Positions 1 through 10,010 are shown, counted from the stretch's first letter. The stretch: DNA of 64,000 bases from Metellina segmentata (GCA_947359465.1 OX375872.1:18460018-18524017), one strand, 5' to 3'. Notes: generated from the sequence alone by a model not told the origin. Program-made: numbers and translations.

Positions 1-55
1 AATTAAGTTTGTTAAAAACGAGATACCTCGTCGAGGCAACCACATGAAGGGTTAA
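1..55. repeat. TTAA palindrome-array repeat, right end
   Basis: The window opens inside a copy of the dispersed repeat described most fully at 20681-21472. The palindrome-like core ACGAGATACCTCGTC is visible near positions 18-32, followed by the terminal GAGGCAACCACATGAAGGG and a closing TTAA at 52-55. The left part lies outside the window. Confidence 0.7.
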
Positions 56-239
56 ATAGTTTCAATTTCATGAATTGTCTCTTACAAATATTATGATAAT
101 ATTGCCACTTCCATGATGAAGTTTCTTTTAAAAGAAAAAATCATCACCATCTCCAGAAACTTTTTGGGCCATGGTAACTCGATTTATAGATTGTTGGGTC
201 TTATGGCACAGGTGTGGAAGGGTAGCAAAGGATTAAAGA

Positions 240-609
240 TAACTTATTTTACTGCTCAGTTGTGGGTTCGAATCCAACCAAAGGCCGTCGTGTACAAAGG
301 GGCAGGTACACGTTAAATCCGTCGTGGCCTCACGTCGGAGTGGTGACGAAGTTTGGAGAGTGGAGTGCTAGCTCAGGTGTTGCCTCGTCATCTGACCGTG
401 GTTCATAATTACATGGTGTTATCCTCGGAACCTTCCCGTTGGAATTGATCCCGGACCGTCGTCAATAGCGTTGTCTGTTATGTTGCTTCAGCACAACGTT
501 AATTAAAATACCTACCTCGGAACTTTCCCCTCGGTAATGATCCAGGAACGTCATCAATAGCCCTGTGTGTTGCTCCAGTGAGGCGGTAATTGAAATACAT
601 ATATCTACC
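240..609 (+). repeat. tRNA-derived SINE with a second 3' end fragment
   Basis: A promoter B-box-like GGTTCGAATCC lies near 266. It is followed by the family body (TCGTGGCCTCACGTCGGAG, then CTAGCTCAGGTGTTGCCTCG, then a GATCCCGGACCGTCGTCAATAG-like block) and the family 3' end ACGTTAATTAAAATACC at about 496-512. A second 3'-end segment with the same ATGATCC...CGTCATCAATAG layout follows at 516-609, so this is one copy plus a tandem or nested 3' fragment. The head is degenerate and the start is approximate. No protein is expected. Confidence 0.7.
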
Positions 610-681
610 CACAGAAACCATTTACTCCAATTCATCTGACAAATAAAGCATTTCTCCGAAATACGAGTGCTAGTACGTAAT

Positions 682-862
682 TTAACCCTCCAAGTGGTTG
701 AGAGAAGATCCTTCAGCCAACAAGATCCGACCAATTTTGCAAAAGCGAGATACCTAGTCATCAAGATATTGCCAATTTTTATGATGATGATATCAAGATC
801 CTGTCAGTTTTCTTTTAATGACGAGATATATCGTTCATCAAGAACCGATGATGACGAGATAA
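682..862. repeat. TTAA palindrome-array repeat, left end
   Basis: Starts TTAACCCTCCAAGTGGTT, the left terminus of the family, and continues with spacer blocks such as CAAGATCCGACCAATTTTGC and degraded palindrome cores. The right end is not found, so the copy is probably truncated near 862. Confidence 0.7.
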
Positions 863-1770
863 TCTATTATTACTTTCCTTAGATCACAATACTTTGGGAA
901 ATATTGTGTTGTTACTTTCCTTATATATATTATAATAGTATTCTATGGAAAGATTCTATTCGTCAATAATGATAAAACTAGTTCCAAATCTTTCAGTGAA
1001 GACTCCAAGTTTCAAGGTGGGATTATGTGTGTGAACCTCTCATAGTTAAAAATCATTCTCAGAGTACCTCCAAGACAAAAACACTATATTTATTCAAAGG
1101 ATTCACAAAATCTAAACTCCCAAAGGAGATGTTTTATGCATAAACATACACTCAGTCGTGGAAACTCCTTCAAAGAATCCTTTAACACCTAAATACTCCC
1201 GAATGTCACCACTTCACCAAGTATCTATTTACGTCAAATCTATTATGCGCTGTTGTCGAAGAATTCTATTTAAAATCCCCTCACTGCTCGTTAAAGTCTG
1301 CCTGACATTTATGCGGCCGGAGATCCCAGTGCTATTTCGGCACTCAGAAAGAGATTGGAAGTGCCGTGCGCTATCGACTCACCGCCGAGTGGTATAGGCA
1401 TCTATGGGACCGAAAATATTTCTCTGCTTCTTTCGCAAATAATCTCGGTAAGAGATTCCCCACAATGGACTTTCGACTTCACCCCACTCATCTTCTATAC
1501 AATTCAATATCGAGCTGCGGGGGGTAGGAATGGTGCAGAGAATTGACACCCAAAATGGATCACTCAGACGAAGATCTGCACGCTGCTTCAAATGGAAGAA
1601 AAATATCTTGATTACTGTTTTCATGAAGAAGTGAAAAATCGCTCTCTTAGACTCACAAAGGATAAGATCCAATAAAAGGGAAACTTTTCGAGCTGGGAAA
1701 AAATTTCACATTATTCACTTGGGCATTAAGTATGGGAATTTTCCCCTCTGACACGTCATGGTTCGATCAT
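863..1770. other. AT-rich DNA without a recognised gene
   Basis: A piece near 935-965 (TTCTATGGAAAGATTCTATT) resembles the hairpin minisatellite at 15940-16460. The short overlapping frames at 1158-1672 show no family resemblance, and I see nothing else supportable. Confidence 0.4.
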
Positions 1771-1774
1771 AGGG

Positions 1775-1865
1775 ATCCAGTTCGTCGTGGTCCACTGCGT
1801 AAGTAACTTTGGAGTTGTAGGCGGTGCAGGTTCGATTCCTGCGAGGTGCATTCCTCCCTGGGTGG
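1775..1865 (+). repeat. tRNA-like SINE head fragment (candidate)
   Basis: GCAGGTTCGATTCCTGCGAGG at about 1827-1847 has the B-box core of a tRNA gene with a pairing T-arm stem (GCAGG/CCTGC). No convincing A box or full cloverleaf could be drawn upstream, so a SINE or tRNA pseudogene is more likely than a working tRNA gene. Confidence 0.3.
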
Positions 1866-2085
1866 ATTTCTCTCTTCTGTGTCAGTAAAGCTTTTACAGT
1901 GTGTGTTCCAATTACTTGGCATTGTATGCCTTGCCTTAATTATTTCATATTATACTCTACAACAAAAAATAGACGCACTGTTCGGGGCGCGTTACTACTG
2001 GTGTCTCATTTCTTTCTCTACCAAGGAAGGCACTTTTGACACAACCTTCTCGTTCGAGAATTTTATTGCTACTAACGATACACTA

Positions 2086-2800
2086 ATACTACATAACAGG
2101 GCGGCGTTTATAGGCAACGCCATCTACATTTCTAACCTGAAGCAACACGCACCAAGTAGGTGCAGAATTACAGTGGTGCCGGGCTCGATCAATTTGGAAC
2201 GGCGTTGACTGGGGACGTAAAGTCTTTAGTGAAGAGTTCCGTTTCCAACTGTGTCGACGACAACCGCAGACATGTCTGGAGACGACCAGGGCAGCGTGAG
2301 ATCCTCTCTTACTATCGCACGTAACACATGCCCAAAACAGGGCGCTATGGTCTGGGGTGTCATCTCCTTTGATAGCCGAACCCTTTAGTAGTCCTTTCTG
2401 GCCCACTTATAGCACCGCGGTACGTAGACAACATTCTAAGACCGGTTGTGTTGCCGTTACTTTTGCGACACCCCGGACTTACTTTTCAACAAGATAATGC
2501 CCGGCCGCACACGGCACGTGTTGCTATGAATTGCATTCAAGCTTTCCCAACACTTCCTTGGACAGCTAGGTCTCCTGATCTCTCCCCCATAGATCATATT
2601 TGGGACATTATGGGAAGGCGATTGCAACTATACCGGAATGTTTACCATCTCCTTTTGGAACGGTCAAACTCTGAAATAAATCATTCAATTGTTCTGAAAT
2701 TTTAATCGTTTGTTTTCCTATGCATGTTTATCACATCCACCAATTTTGATCGCAATCGGACAACCCCTTCTTGGTGCGTCGATTTTTGTTATAGAGTGCA
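2086..2800 (+). pseudogene. Tc1-like transposase remnant with right TIR
   Basis: Decayed DDE transposase, 5' truncated. Recognisable blocks on the plus strand, in shifting frames, are VFSEEFRFQL (first catalytic region; the usual D is E here), DDNRRHVWRRPGQRE, GAMVWGVISFDSRT, TFQQDNARPHTAR (second D) and SPDLSPIDHIWD (third acidic residue is D, not E). The longest open piece is 2448-2705. Thirty-two residues separate the second and third acidic positions, as in the element at 43480-44889. The right end at about 2767-2800 (CTTCTTGGTGCG then TTTTTGTTATAGAGTG) is a degraded version of that element's TIR and is followed by TA. The left TIR was not found. Catalytic substitutions, frameshifts and truncation make it inactive. 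Confidence 0.8.
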
Positions 2801-2884
2801 TATAGTGTCTAGCGTAGCATGTCCAAGTATGGCTCTTGCATCATATAAAACCCCCAAACCAACCAAATCCGATTCACAGTAATA

Positions 2885-3150
2885 AGCGGACTTAAATACT
2901 GATATTTGAACACCGGTTCACATTTCCAGGTCAAGAAAGGTTGCGATTTGAATACCGGTTCACATTCCCAGTTCACAGAATGGATGGTATTTAAGGACCA
3001 GTTCTCTTTCCTAGGTCGCTTAAATAATTGGATTTTAATATCAGTTCCGATTCGCAGGTCACATAAGAATTTGATTTTAATACTAATATTTAATTACCGA
3101 TTTCAGTACTGTAATCATATAAAGAAAGGTAGGTATTTTAATTAACATAG
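2885..3150. repeat. Degenerate minisatellite of about 45-50 bp, block 1
   Basis: Repeated phrases of the type GATTTGAATACCGGTTCACAT followed by TCCCAGGTCACAGAAAGGAT recur about every 45-50 bp with growing divergence. The same unit reappears at 3812-4015 on the other side of two SINE copies. Confidence 0.6.
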
Positions 3151-3151
3151 T

Positions 3152-3290
3152 TCTGAAAGAACACAACGGGCTGTTGGCGACGGTAAGGGATCACACACGA
3201 AAAGAGAAATACGAGGACAACAACACGCAATTTTGAACTACGGTCAAATGACGAGGTCACACCTGCGAGTGAGCTGGCACACCACTCTCC
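3152..3290 (-). repeat. SINE fragment
   Basis: Reverse-strand copy of the SINE 3' half: ACACAACGGGCTGTTGGCGACGG, a degraded GATCC block, then GAACTACGGTCAAATGACGAGG and GAGCTGGCACACCACTCTCC. It lies inside the 2885-4015 minisatellite region. Confidence 0.7.
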
Positions 3291-3485
3291 ATAATCACAT
3301 AAATGATAGTATTTGAATATTTGTTAATACCTCTTTTAAAGGTTACTAGAAATCAACGAAGGATACTTTTGAAAAAAGGATAGTATCTAATAAAAAGGAT
3401 CTTATGAGTACATAATATACGAACCCGCCATCACTTGCATTAAATATGATAATTTTTTCCCTGACAACTAATAGCACATCATGGT

Positions 3486-3794
3486 TCGACCAGAGGTGTT
3501 AGCCTCTAGATTGGAAGGTTACTGGTTCAATAAAGGGTCCGGGCATGGATGTTTGTAAACGTATGGTGTAGAGGCGGCTGGTGCACCTTAAATCTGTCGT
3601 GGCCGAAAGTCCTCACGTTGGGTTGGCGTGGAAGTTTGGAGAGTGGGGTGCCAGCTCAGGTGTTGCTTCGTCATCTGACCGTGGTTCAAAATGACGAGGT
3701 GTTGTCCTCGGATCTTTCCCTCAAGGGACTGATCCTGGACCGTCGTCAATAGCCCGTTGTGTTGCTCTAGTACGACGTTAACTAAAATTACCAT
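3486..3794 (+). repeat. tRNA-derived SINE, near full length, head type A
   Basis: One of the most complete copies. The tRNA-like head (AGGTGTTAGCCTCTAGATTG, then a degraded GGTTCAATAA B box) is followed by TGGTGCACCTTAAATCTGTCG, the conserved body and the tail CGACGTTAACTAAAATTACC. It is about 310 bp long, similar to the minus-strand copies at 9561-9885 and 49532-49858. Confidence 0.8.
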
Positions 3795-3811
3795 TATGGT
3801 TCGACCAGAGT

Positions 3812-4015
3812 AGGTGTTCCAATTTCCACGACACAGAATGGATGTGATTTGAATACTGGTATTTGAATACCGGTTCCTATTCCCCGGTTATATAAAGGAT
3901 AAGATTTGAATACAGGTTCCTATTCCCATGCCACGAAAGGATGTGATTTGAATATATGTTTGCTGATTCTATTCTATTTAATACCGGTTTCCATTCACAG
4001 GATTCCGAAGAATCA
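3812..4015. repeat. Degenerate minisatellite, block 2
   Basis: Units such as GGATGTGATTTGAATACTGG followed by GGTTCCTATTCCC repeat about every 42-50 bp. This is the same family as 2885-3150, so the SINE at 3486-3794 probably split one array. Confidence 0.6.
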
Positions 4016-4589
4016 AAAAGGGGATAATATCAAATAAAATTTATCTTTTTTTAGTGAAAAGAGAATATTTCAGAGTTGCTGATACTTGCTTTAAAGTTGG
4101 GAATTTTTCATTTTGACAACTATTAGTGTGTCATGGTTTGGCCACAGAATGGATTTCTCATTCCACGTTTAGAGAAGATATAAGATTACAAAACTAGTAT
4201 TTAAATAACAGTAATTATATATTTTGAAAGTCCCTACAAGTCAACAAAGCCTTCTGTAGAAACAAAATGGAATGTTTTTAGTGATAAGAAAATATTTATA
4301 TGGTGTTGTGTGTGTGTGTGAGAGAGAGAGATACTTTTGCATTAAAATTTGGAAAATATTATCTCCCTAAAATTCCGGTAAAGATTCTATCGGTCAAAAT
4401 TGTTTTGAAGTCATGCAAGGACGCTTGCAATCATAGAAACGTCTTGTTAATGTTTAATCTACATCCTAATTTAACTAATAGACTCGTATCTGACCACTCA
4501 AATGTGAACTCATTAATGCCTGACATTGAGAGATTTTCAGTGCAAACAAATCAAATTTGTGCGAAGATTTTATTCTGCTGTCTAAATGT
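4016..4589. other. AT-rich DNA with a short GT/GA microsatellite
   Basis: A (GT)n(GA)n tract lies at about 4304-4331. The 100-codon open frame at 4300-4602 starts in it and resembles no family I know. Nothing else is recognised. Confidence 0.4.
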
Positions 4590-4690
4590 ACACACACCAT
4601 AAATATCAGGAAACTTTAAAATGTAGTTTTCATTGCCATTTGGCAACTTTTGGATTTAAACTAATTGGTGTTGACCAATCAACTATCATA
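4590..4690. repeat. Dispersed repeat, left part (split by the Tc1-like insertion)
   Basis: Matches 28270-28362: ATGTAGTTT, TTTTGGATTT and then TTGGTGTTGACCAATCAACT occur in the same order at both loci. The match resumes after the transposon at 5911. Confidence 0.7.
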
Positions 4691-4719
4691 CAAAGTCCAG
4701 TGACATTAATGTGACCACC
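4691..4719. repeat. Terminal inverted repeat, left (Tc1-like copy 1)
   Basis: About 29 bp matching the inverse of 5882-5910 with few mismatches. Beyond it the two ends diverge (TGTCAAAAGCC on this side, ACCTACTTTCG on the other). Confidence 0.9.
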
Positions 4720-4721
4720 TG

Positions 4722-5762
4722 TCAAAAGCCAGAATAACCACCTTTGGCAGAGCGGACCGCTGCAATACCTGCAGGAAGAGAGTCAATTAGGTTTCTGAAG
4801 GTGTTTACTGGGATGTTGAACCATGCCGACTCCAGTGCCGTGGCCAGCTGCGTTAGATTACATGGTTGAGGTTCCATGGCGCGAACAACCCGATCGAGGT
4901 GGTCCCACAGATTCTCGATTGGGTTTAAATCCAGTGAGTTTGCTGGCCAGGGGAGTACGGTAAACTCATCCTGGTGCTCTTCGAACCATGCACATACACT
5001 GCGAGCTGTATGACACCTCGCATTGTCCTGCTGGTAGATTCCATCATTCTGAGGAAAAATAATTCGCATGTAGGCGTGGACATGGTCCGCAAGGACAGAT
5101 GCGTACTTGTGCTGATCCATCGTGCCTTCCACAATGATGAGTGCACCCAGTGAATGCCAGGAAAACATACCCCAAACCATAATGCTCGCTCCTCCAGTCT
5201 GGATCCTTCCGACAATTGTTGCAGGGTGTTTGCTTTCAGACGTTTCACGCCGCATACACGAACGTCCATCTGTCTGATGGAGCATAAAACGTGATCCATC
5301 GGAAAAAGCCACCTGCGGCCACTCTGTGGATGTCCAGTTGCGGTACTGGCGTGCAAATTCCAGCCTTCGTCGCCGATGAACAGCAATCAGCATAGGTGCA
5401 TTAACCAGGCGTCTGCTGCGGAGGTCCATGCGCAGCAACGTTCGCTGAACCGTTGTTGAGGATACACTCTTGGTAGCCCCTTGCTTCATCTGGGCGGTCA
5501 GTTGCTCAACAGTTGCACGTCTATTCGCCCGAACGCATCTCCGTAGCCTTCGTTCGCCTCTGTCATCTATAGCCCGTGATGGACCAAATGCGCCACGTCG
5601 CTGATTTTGGATAGTGCAATTTTGCCATGCAGGGTATACTTTTACTACGACGACACACGAACAGTTCACAAAATTAGCCGTTTCCGAAATGCTTCCACCC
5701 TTGGCCCGAAAGCCAATAATCATGCCCTTTTGGACGTCGGATAAATCGCTACGTTTCTGCAT
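4722..5762 (-). CDS. Tc1-like (DD36E) transposase
   Basis: 346 codons, full length for a Tc1-like transposase, which binds the TIRs and cuts and pastes the element at TA. Residues 1-50 form the first helix-turn-helix of a paired-type domain (SDVQKGMIIGFRAKGGSISE). A second DNA-binding part follows to about 130. The catalytic core has D155 (VAFSD), D246 (YQQDNARCH) and E283 (NPIENLW), with MVWGMFS at 195-201. There are 36 residues between D246 and E283, against 34 in classical Tc1. The ATG at 5762 is favoured because it starts the conserved MQKR N-terminus and lies about 40 bp downstream of a TATA box. Compared with the other copies it has odd changes: FSDGSR for FSDESR, VVVVKVYPAWQNC for AAVVKVYRAWQNG, and SLDLNP for SPDINP. 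The frame is intact, but activity is doubtful. Confidence 0.92.
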   Translation of the reverse strand: MQKRSDLSDVQKGMIIGFRAKGGSISETANFVNCSCVVVVKVYPAWQNCTIQNQRRGAFGPSRAIDDRGERRLRRCVRANRRATVEQLTAQMKQGATKSVSSTTVQRTLLRMDLRSRRLVNAPMLIAVHRRRRLEFARQYRNWTSTEWPQVAFSDGSRFMLHQTDGRSCMRRETSESKHPATIVGRIQTGGASIMVWGMFSWHSLGALIIVEGTMDQHKYASVLADHVHAYMRIIFPQNDGIYQQDNARCHTARSVCAWFEEHQDEFTVLPWPANSLDLNPIENLWDHLDRVVRAMEPQPCNLTQLATALESAWFNIPVNTFRNLIDSLPAGIAAVRSAKGGYSGF

Positions 5763-5802
5763 TACGCCAACGATTGAAATGCTTTCCGATGCCCTTAGAC
5801 AT

Positions 5803-5812
5803 CCTTTATATA
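5803..5812 (-). promoter_or_regulatory. TATA box of transposase, copy 1
   Basis: The minus strand reads TATATAAAGG, about 41 bp upstream of the transposase ATG. The same motif at the same spacing is present in both other copies (12240, 18961), and a CCAAT motif lies further upstream near the TIR. Confidence 0.65.
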
Positions 5813-5881
5813 CTCTTCACTGCAATGTGCTGCCACCTGCCTTTTGTGATTGGTTATTTCACGTTGACGTCGAAAGTAGGT

Positions 5882-5910
5882 GGTGGTCACATTAATGTGA
5901 CTGGACTGTG
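5882..5910. repeat. Terminal inverted repeat, right (Tc1-like copy 1)
   Basis: Reads GGTGGTCACATTAATGTGAC then TGGACTGTG, abutting TA at 5911. It contains the perfect palindrome GTCACATTAATGTGAC. Confidence 0.9.
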
Positions 5911-6250
5911 TATATATCAAATCAGAATTCATTCTTCGGAACATTTACTGTATTCGAAAACGAGACCAAGTTACATTTGGAATACATACAGACACGCGTA
6001 CTACAGCAGAAACACAATAACTAACTTTTGTACATTAAGCTTGACAGAAGATGCCTCTCAAACATGCCACATTCGGAATACGAAGAGGAAACGCGTTCCA
6101 CAGTAGAAATACAATTGATAGCTACATTAAACTCTTAACAGAAAAAGTCTCTCAAACATGTCACATTCGGTATACGTACAGGAAACACGTTCCGCTACAG
6201 ACATACTACAGCTTCCTACATTTAGTTCGGCAAAAAATGCCGCTAATTCT
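5911..6250. repeat. Dispersed repeat, right part, with three tandem units of about 94 bp
   Basis: AAATCAGAATTCATTCTTC continues the match to 28362 and onward. From 5976 three tandem units of about 94 bp follow, each with CATT(C/T)GG(A/T)ATACGTACAGGAAAC-like starts and ending TCTCAAACATG; they begin near 5976, 6069 and 6163. One such unit is present at 28430-28520. Confidence 0.65.
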
Positions 6251-6990
6251 TTCCCCATTACGCGAAGACAATTAAAAACTTCTTTAATGGAAATAAAGTG
6301 CATTGTAATTAAATAATTGCATTCATATATTCATCAACAATAGTATGTAACTCTCTCTTTCATAACAATGCCAGTTAAAAACATTAAGCCACTTTACGGT
6401 ACAGTTCCTTTTTTATCGAATCGAATTATTTCGGTTACCCCGATCCTCAACCTTCCACCAATTACAAAACAACGCCTACGCTTAAAACGCAGGTTATTTT
6501 TATAAAAAAAATAGACTTGGCAAAAATAAATTGATCTTTTTTAAAAGAAAGCATTAAATAAGTGTCGACGTTGCTCATTAAATTTTTTGATCATTAACAG
6601 CATTTTTTCTTTTCCTCTTCCTTTGCTTACAGTAAACACAACCAGAATAGTGTCATGATAGAAGATTAACGAAAAGTGATCATTCACAATTACATAATAG
6701 TGATCCTGAACAAGGATTAGGATCTAATTAGTGAAGAAGGTTGCAAGTACAATTTCGTGGATTAAATAAAAAAATTGCACTAATAGGATTGAATTTGTAT
6801 TAAATATTTTCTTTTCTGTTCGTTCGCATGCTTTTAATTAAGAAAATTCCAACGAGTTTTTTAAATATTTCGAGATGTTTTTCAGTGTCACTTTTAAGAA
6901 TTTGTAGTAAAGGTAAAAAAAAAGGCCAACTTCATATCGATTGGAAGTTTGTAAAGCCTATGTAGCATGCATTATTTATATAGTTTATAG
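6251..6990. other. AT-rich DNA, nothing recognised
   Basis: No open frame of note, no inverted or tandem repeat that I can defend. Confidence 0.4.
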
Positions 6991-7376
6991 GACCGCGGTA
7001 GCCCATTTGGAAGAGCTTCAAATTTGCGACCGGAGGATTGCGAGTTCGAAACTCAGTCCAGCAAATGACCGACGTGTATACTGGGGCTGGTGCACGTTGA
7101 ATCTATCGTAGTTTCACATGTCCTTATTTTGGCGTGGTGTGGACAGTGAGATGCCAGCTCACGTGTTCTCGTCTTCTGACCGTGGTTCAAAACTACAAGG
7201 CTTTCCCTACGGGATTGATACCGCACCGCCGTCAATAACCCGTTGTCCGCGGTTCTTTCTTTTTGTGGTTATTCCTCGACCATCTCCATTAGCCAGTTGT
7301 GTTGTCCAGTGTGACCTTTCTCACATTCGTCTGTATGCTCTAGTGCGTGCGACGTTTATTAACTACCTTCCTGCCT
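6991..7376 (+). repeat. tRNA-derived SINE, head type B
   Basis: The head differs from type A copies: CCGCGGTAGCCCATTTGGAA (A-box region) and GATTGCGAGTTCGAAACTC (B box). It is joined to the same body as the other copies (GGGGCTGGTGCACGTTGAAT, CCAGCTCACGTGTTCTCGTC, CGTCAATAACCCGTTGT). A second 3' end segment follows at about 7262-7376 (GTTGTGTTGTCCAGTGTGAC and GCGACGTTTATTAAC). Confidence 0.75.
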
Positions 7377-7440
7377 AGTTACCAATATAGTTTATGTCTA
7401 TAAATTTCTGTAAATAAATGTGATTTGTAATGATAGCATC

Positions 7441-7694
7441 TTAACCCTTCTAGTGGTTTCAAAGAGATAACCCGTCATCAAGATATTGGAAAATTTTCGA
7501 TGATGACAAGACCAAGATCTGGTCAGTTTTCTTCATAGGAGAAGATATTTCGTCATCAAGTTATTGGCCAACTCTTTGGTGATGACGCTAGCAGGATCTT
7601 TCTGATACAACATATATCTCTATTCCAATCCAAATCTGGTCAGTTTAACTAATGAGTAGATACCTCATAGAGAGTCAGCCTCCTGTAGGGTTAA
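7441..7694. repeat. TTAA palindrome-array repeat, complete copy
   Basis: Both ends are present: TTAACCCTTCTAGTGGTTTC at the left and CTCCTGTAGGGTTAA at the right, 254 bp in all. Degraded palindrome cores (GATAACCCGTCATC, GAAGATATTTCGTC, GTAGATACCTCAT) alternate with AGATCTGGTCAGTTT-type spacers. Confidence 0.75.
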
Positions 7695-8239
7695 ACAAAT
7701 CTTGAAACCTAAAGGTCTTAAAATTAAAAAAAATATATGTTATCAATGTGTGAGCTAAAATGTCTCCCGTCATTTTCAGAAATCTATAAGTAACGTAAAT
7801 AAAGATTATTTTGGAAGTTATTTGAGAAATATCTGTTATTCTCACTGGGGCGAGGTTCATTCAACCCGTCAGCAAAAATCCGAACGGGTAAGATCAATCC
7901 GTTCCAGCGGATAGATTGATCTCAGACCCCGAGACCACATCCGGATCTCCTAAAACATTTAATCGGTCCGTTGTCCCTATAGAGCCATTCAAACAAGTTT
8001 CCCAGCCAACAGCCTAGATACTTCCCTAAGGACAGGTTTACCCGTATCGAAGACAGTACATACCAATCGAAATATTTTAATTATTTTTTTACAGTTCTAT
8101 CATTTTTTAAGACAATTTAAAGTATCTGTATATATTGGAGGCATTTTTTGAAATGATCATGGAACTAAAATTTTTATAGATTTTATTATTAATTTCTACT
8201 GGAAAAATATTTTAAGGTATAAAATGTATTTAAAATTTA
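7695..8239. other. Unannotated stretch with a hairpin near 7890
   Basis: Moderate GC around 7840-8060, unlike its AT-rich surroundings. AGATCAATCCG at about 7889-7899 pairs with CGGATAGATTGATCT at about 7905-7919, giving a hairpin. No gene is recognised. Confidence 0.35.
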
Positions 8240-8727
8240 TCTTCTATACTATTATAAAAGGAAGTATTTATCCCTCGCTACGCAGTGTCCTGACGAATCT
8301 ATGGCACTTGCAATAATGAAATTTGGCACACAGGTAGTCCGAATTTTTGCAATTTTTGTGTCCAGCCGAATTTGAAAATTTAATCTAGAACATCTTAAAA
8401 TTAATTTATTAGTTTTTTCCCCATTCTTTCTATGATATCACCCGAACATCGAATGAAGAAGGAACGAATTTTGCAATTTACGACCGCTGAAGTCAGCCTT
8501 TGAAATCATGCCAAGTTTTGCGATTCTAGTGTGTTTTCATTGACGTTGTTGATAATGGCCATTTCAGGGCCTTCACGGCATTTCATGTGGAGTTACCAAA
8601 TCGACCGAACCAAATGGGAATACGTAGCAATCACCGGGGGTTGACGAGCGTCAGCGAGCAGTGGTCACACCCGATCCCACAAAAAGAACTGTCACGGGCA
8701 GCGCCGTGCTGGCCACGCAGTGGCTAG
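8240..8727 (+). mobile_element. Non-autonomous Helitron-like element
   Basis: Starts TCTTCTATACTATTATAAAA after an A and ends with a small hairpin GCCAC-GCA-GTGGC running into CTAG before a T. That is the 5'-TC, 3'-hairpin-CTRR layout of Helitrons inserted between A and T without target duplication. The 5' region phrases (TACGCAGTGTCCTGACG, GGCACTTGCAATAATG, AATTTGGCACACAGGTAG) resemble arthropod Helitron-derived elements. It is 488 bp long, with no Rep/helicase coding. Confidence 0.65.
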
Positions 8728-9560
8728 TTTTTTATAAAGTTGTAAACAGTGTAAAATACAGCCAAAAATGACATTCACTTAAAACGTCATATTTAAAAAA
8801 ATATTTAACGTTTTTTTCATCATTTTGTGAAGTGAATTATCTTCTAGAAACATTGATTTAGATATTGAACTACTACAATCATTACAATATATTGTAACAT
8901 TTAAATAAATTGTAGACTTTAATGTCGGTCATCCTTGAAAGAAAACACGAAAAAGAAGCAATATGCAAAAAAATATTCAGGTTTACATCCTGCTCAATTT
9001 TTGAAAAATGCATATTTCATTTCATAACCTTTCAAAACCTGCTTTATGATCTTCATAACATGCACAGAAAATGTCAAAATAATGCATTCTGAGGAATAGT
9101 GTTTTACGGAGAGTAACACATAGTGAAAAGAGAGAGAGAGTGCATTTCTAGGAAAAGCTAAAAACAATATAAACCTCCATGATGTCAATATTTTAGATTT
9201 TTTTTATATATCTTCAGTTCTAAACGTCATAGAAGTAAATTGGGTGAAAATGGTGGTTTAAAGGTATACAAAAACCATGACACAATTTTGTGTCGTCATC
9301 GGTTGGCAATTCAATATAAGGAGTAACACGTGTCTGCATTTACTTATTGATTGGAATCTTAATAATTAAAATGGTATTTTTAACGTACAAATGTTGCGAG
9401 ATTTCCGAGTACTATAGTGTTGGTTTCACGCCACAACAAACTGGACTCAACATCTGTTACTTGAATCCACGAATTTTTAAACTTTTGGAAAGATTCTACA
9501 GGTTTTTTTCCCTAAAGTATAATCATTTGGAAAGTTTCTATAGCTCATTTCCATAAATGG
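8728..9560. other. AT-rich DNA, nothing recognised
   Basis: There are short open frames on both strands, none with family resemblance. Confidence 0.4.
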
Positions 9561-9885
9561 AATTGGTAATTTTTAATCAACGTCGTACTAGAGCAACACA
9601 ACGGCTATTGACTATGGCCCGGGATCAATCCCCTAAGGGAACGATCCGAGGACAACACCACGTAATTTTGAACCACGGTCAGATGACGAGGCAACACCTG
9701 AGCTGGCACCCCATTCTCCTAGCTTCCACAGCTACCCAACGTGAGGACTTTAGGCCACGACAAATTTAAGGTGCACGAGCCGCCTCTACATCATACGCTT
9801 ATTAACATCCATGCACTGACCGGGATTCGAACCTGGAACCTTCCGATCTAGAGGAATACCTTAACCACCAGACAGGTTGGTCGGC
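9561..9885 (-). repeat. tRNA-derived SINE, near full length, head type A
   Basis: A minus-strand copy of about 325 bp. On the minus strand the head reads GGTGGTTAAGGTATTCCTCTA and CAGGTTCGAATCCCGGTCAG (clear B box), followed by the body and the tail CGTCGTACTAGAGC / CGTTGATTAAAAATTACC. It is one of the best copies for deriving a consensus. Confidence 0.85.
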
Positions 9886-10010
9886 TCTCCGTAGAATATG
9901 ATAATTCTGAAAGATTATATTCGTCCTCTCCTTTGAATAGAATCCATTTGAAATATTTTACTGCTGCTTTCCTTAGAATAAAATCATATCCATGTTTAAA
10001 TTAAAAACCT
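9886..10010. repeat. Hairpin minisatellite fragment (AATAGAATC family)
   Basis: Phrases GAAAGATTATATTCGTCC, TTTGAATAGAATCCATTTG and CTTTCCTTAGAATAAAATC are diverged units of the minisatellite at 15940-16460 and 31235-31615. Confidence 0.5.

Larger units (their letters stand above)
4691..5910 (-). mobile_element. Tc1-like DNA transposon, DD36E spacing, copy 1 (complete)
   Basis: A 1220 bp element bounded by inverted repeats of about 29 bp (CAAAGTCCAGTGACATTAAT at the left, the complement of CACAGTCCAGTCACATTAAT at the right) and flanked by TA on both sides (4689-4690, 5911-5912), the classic Tc1/mariner target duplication. It carries one uninterrupted transposase frame on the minus strand. 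The TIR contains a perfect 16 bp palindrome, GTCACATTAATGTGAC, at the right end, with one mismatch at the left. Two more copies lie at 12142-13035 and 18863-20086. The insertion site is inside a dispersed repeat whose related empty site is at 28360. Confidence 0.93.

Noticed and set aside
4925..5386. 153-codon minus-strand frame
   Set aside because: Overlaps the 346-codon Tc1-like transposase in another frame; the DDE motifs are in the longer frame.
9784..9870. tRNA gene suggested by a clear B box
   Set aside because: It is continuous with a SINE body present at many loci and no complete cloverleaf could be drawn. The same applies to 6991-7060, 10860-10917 and 49790-49853.
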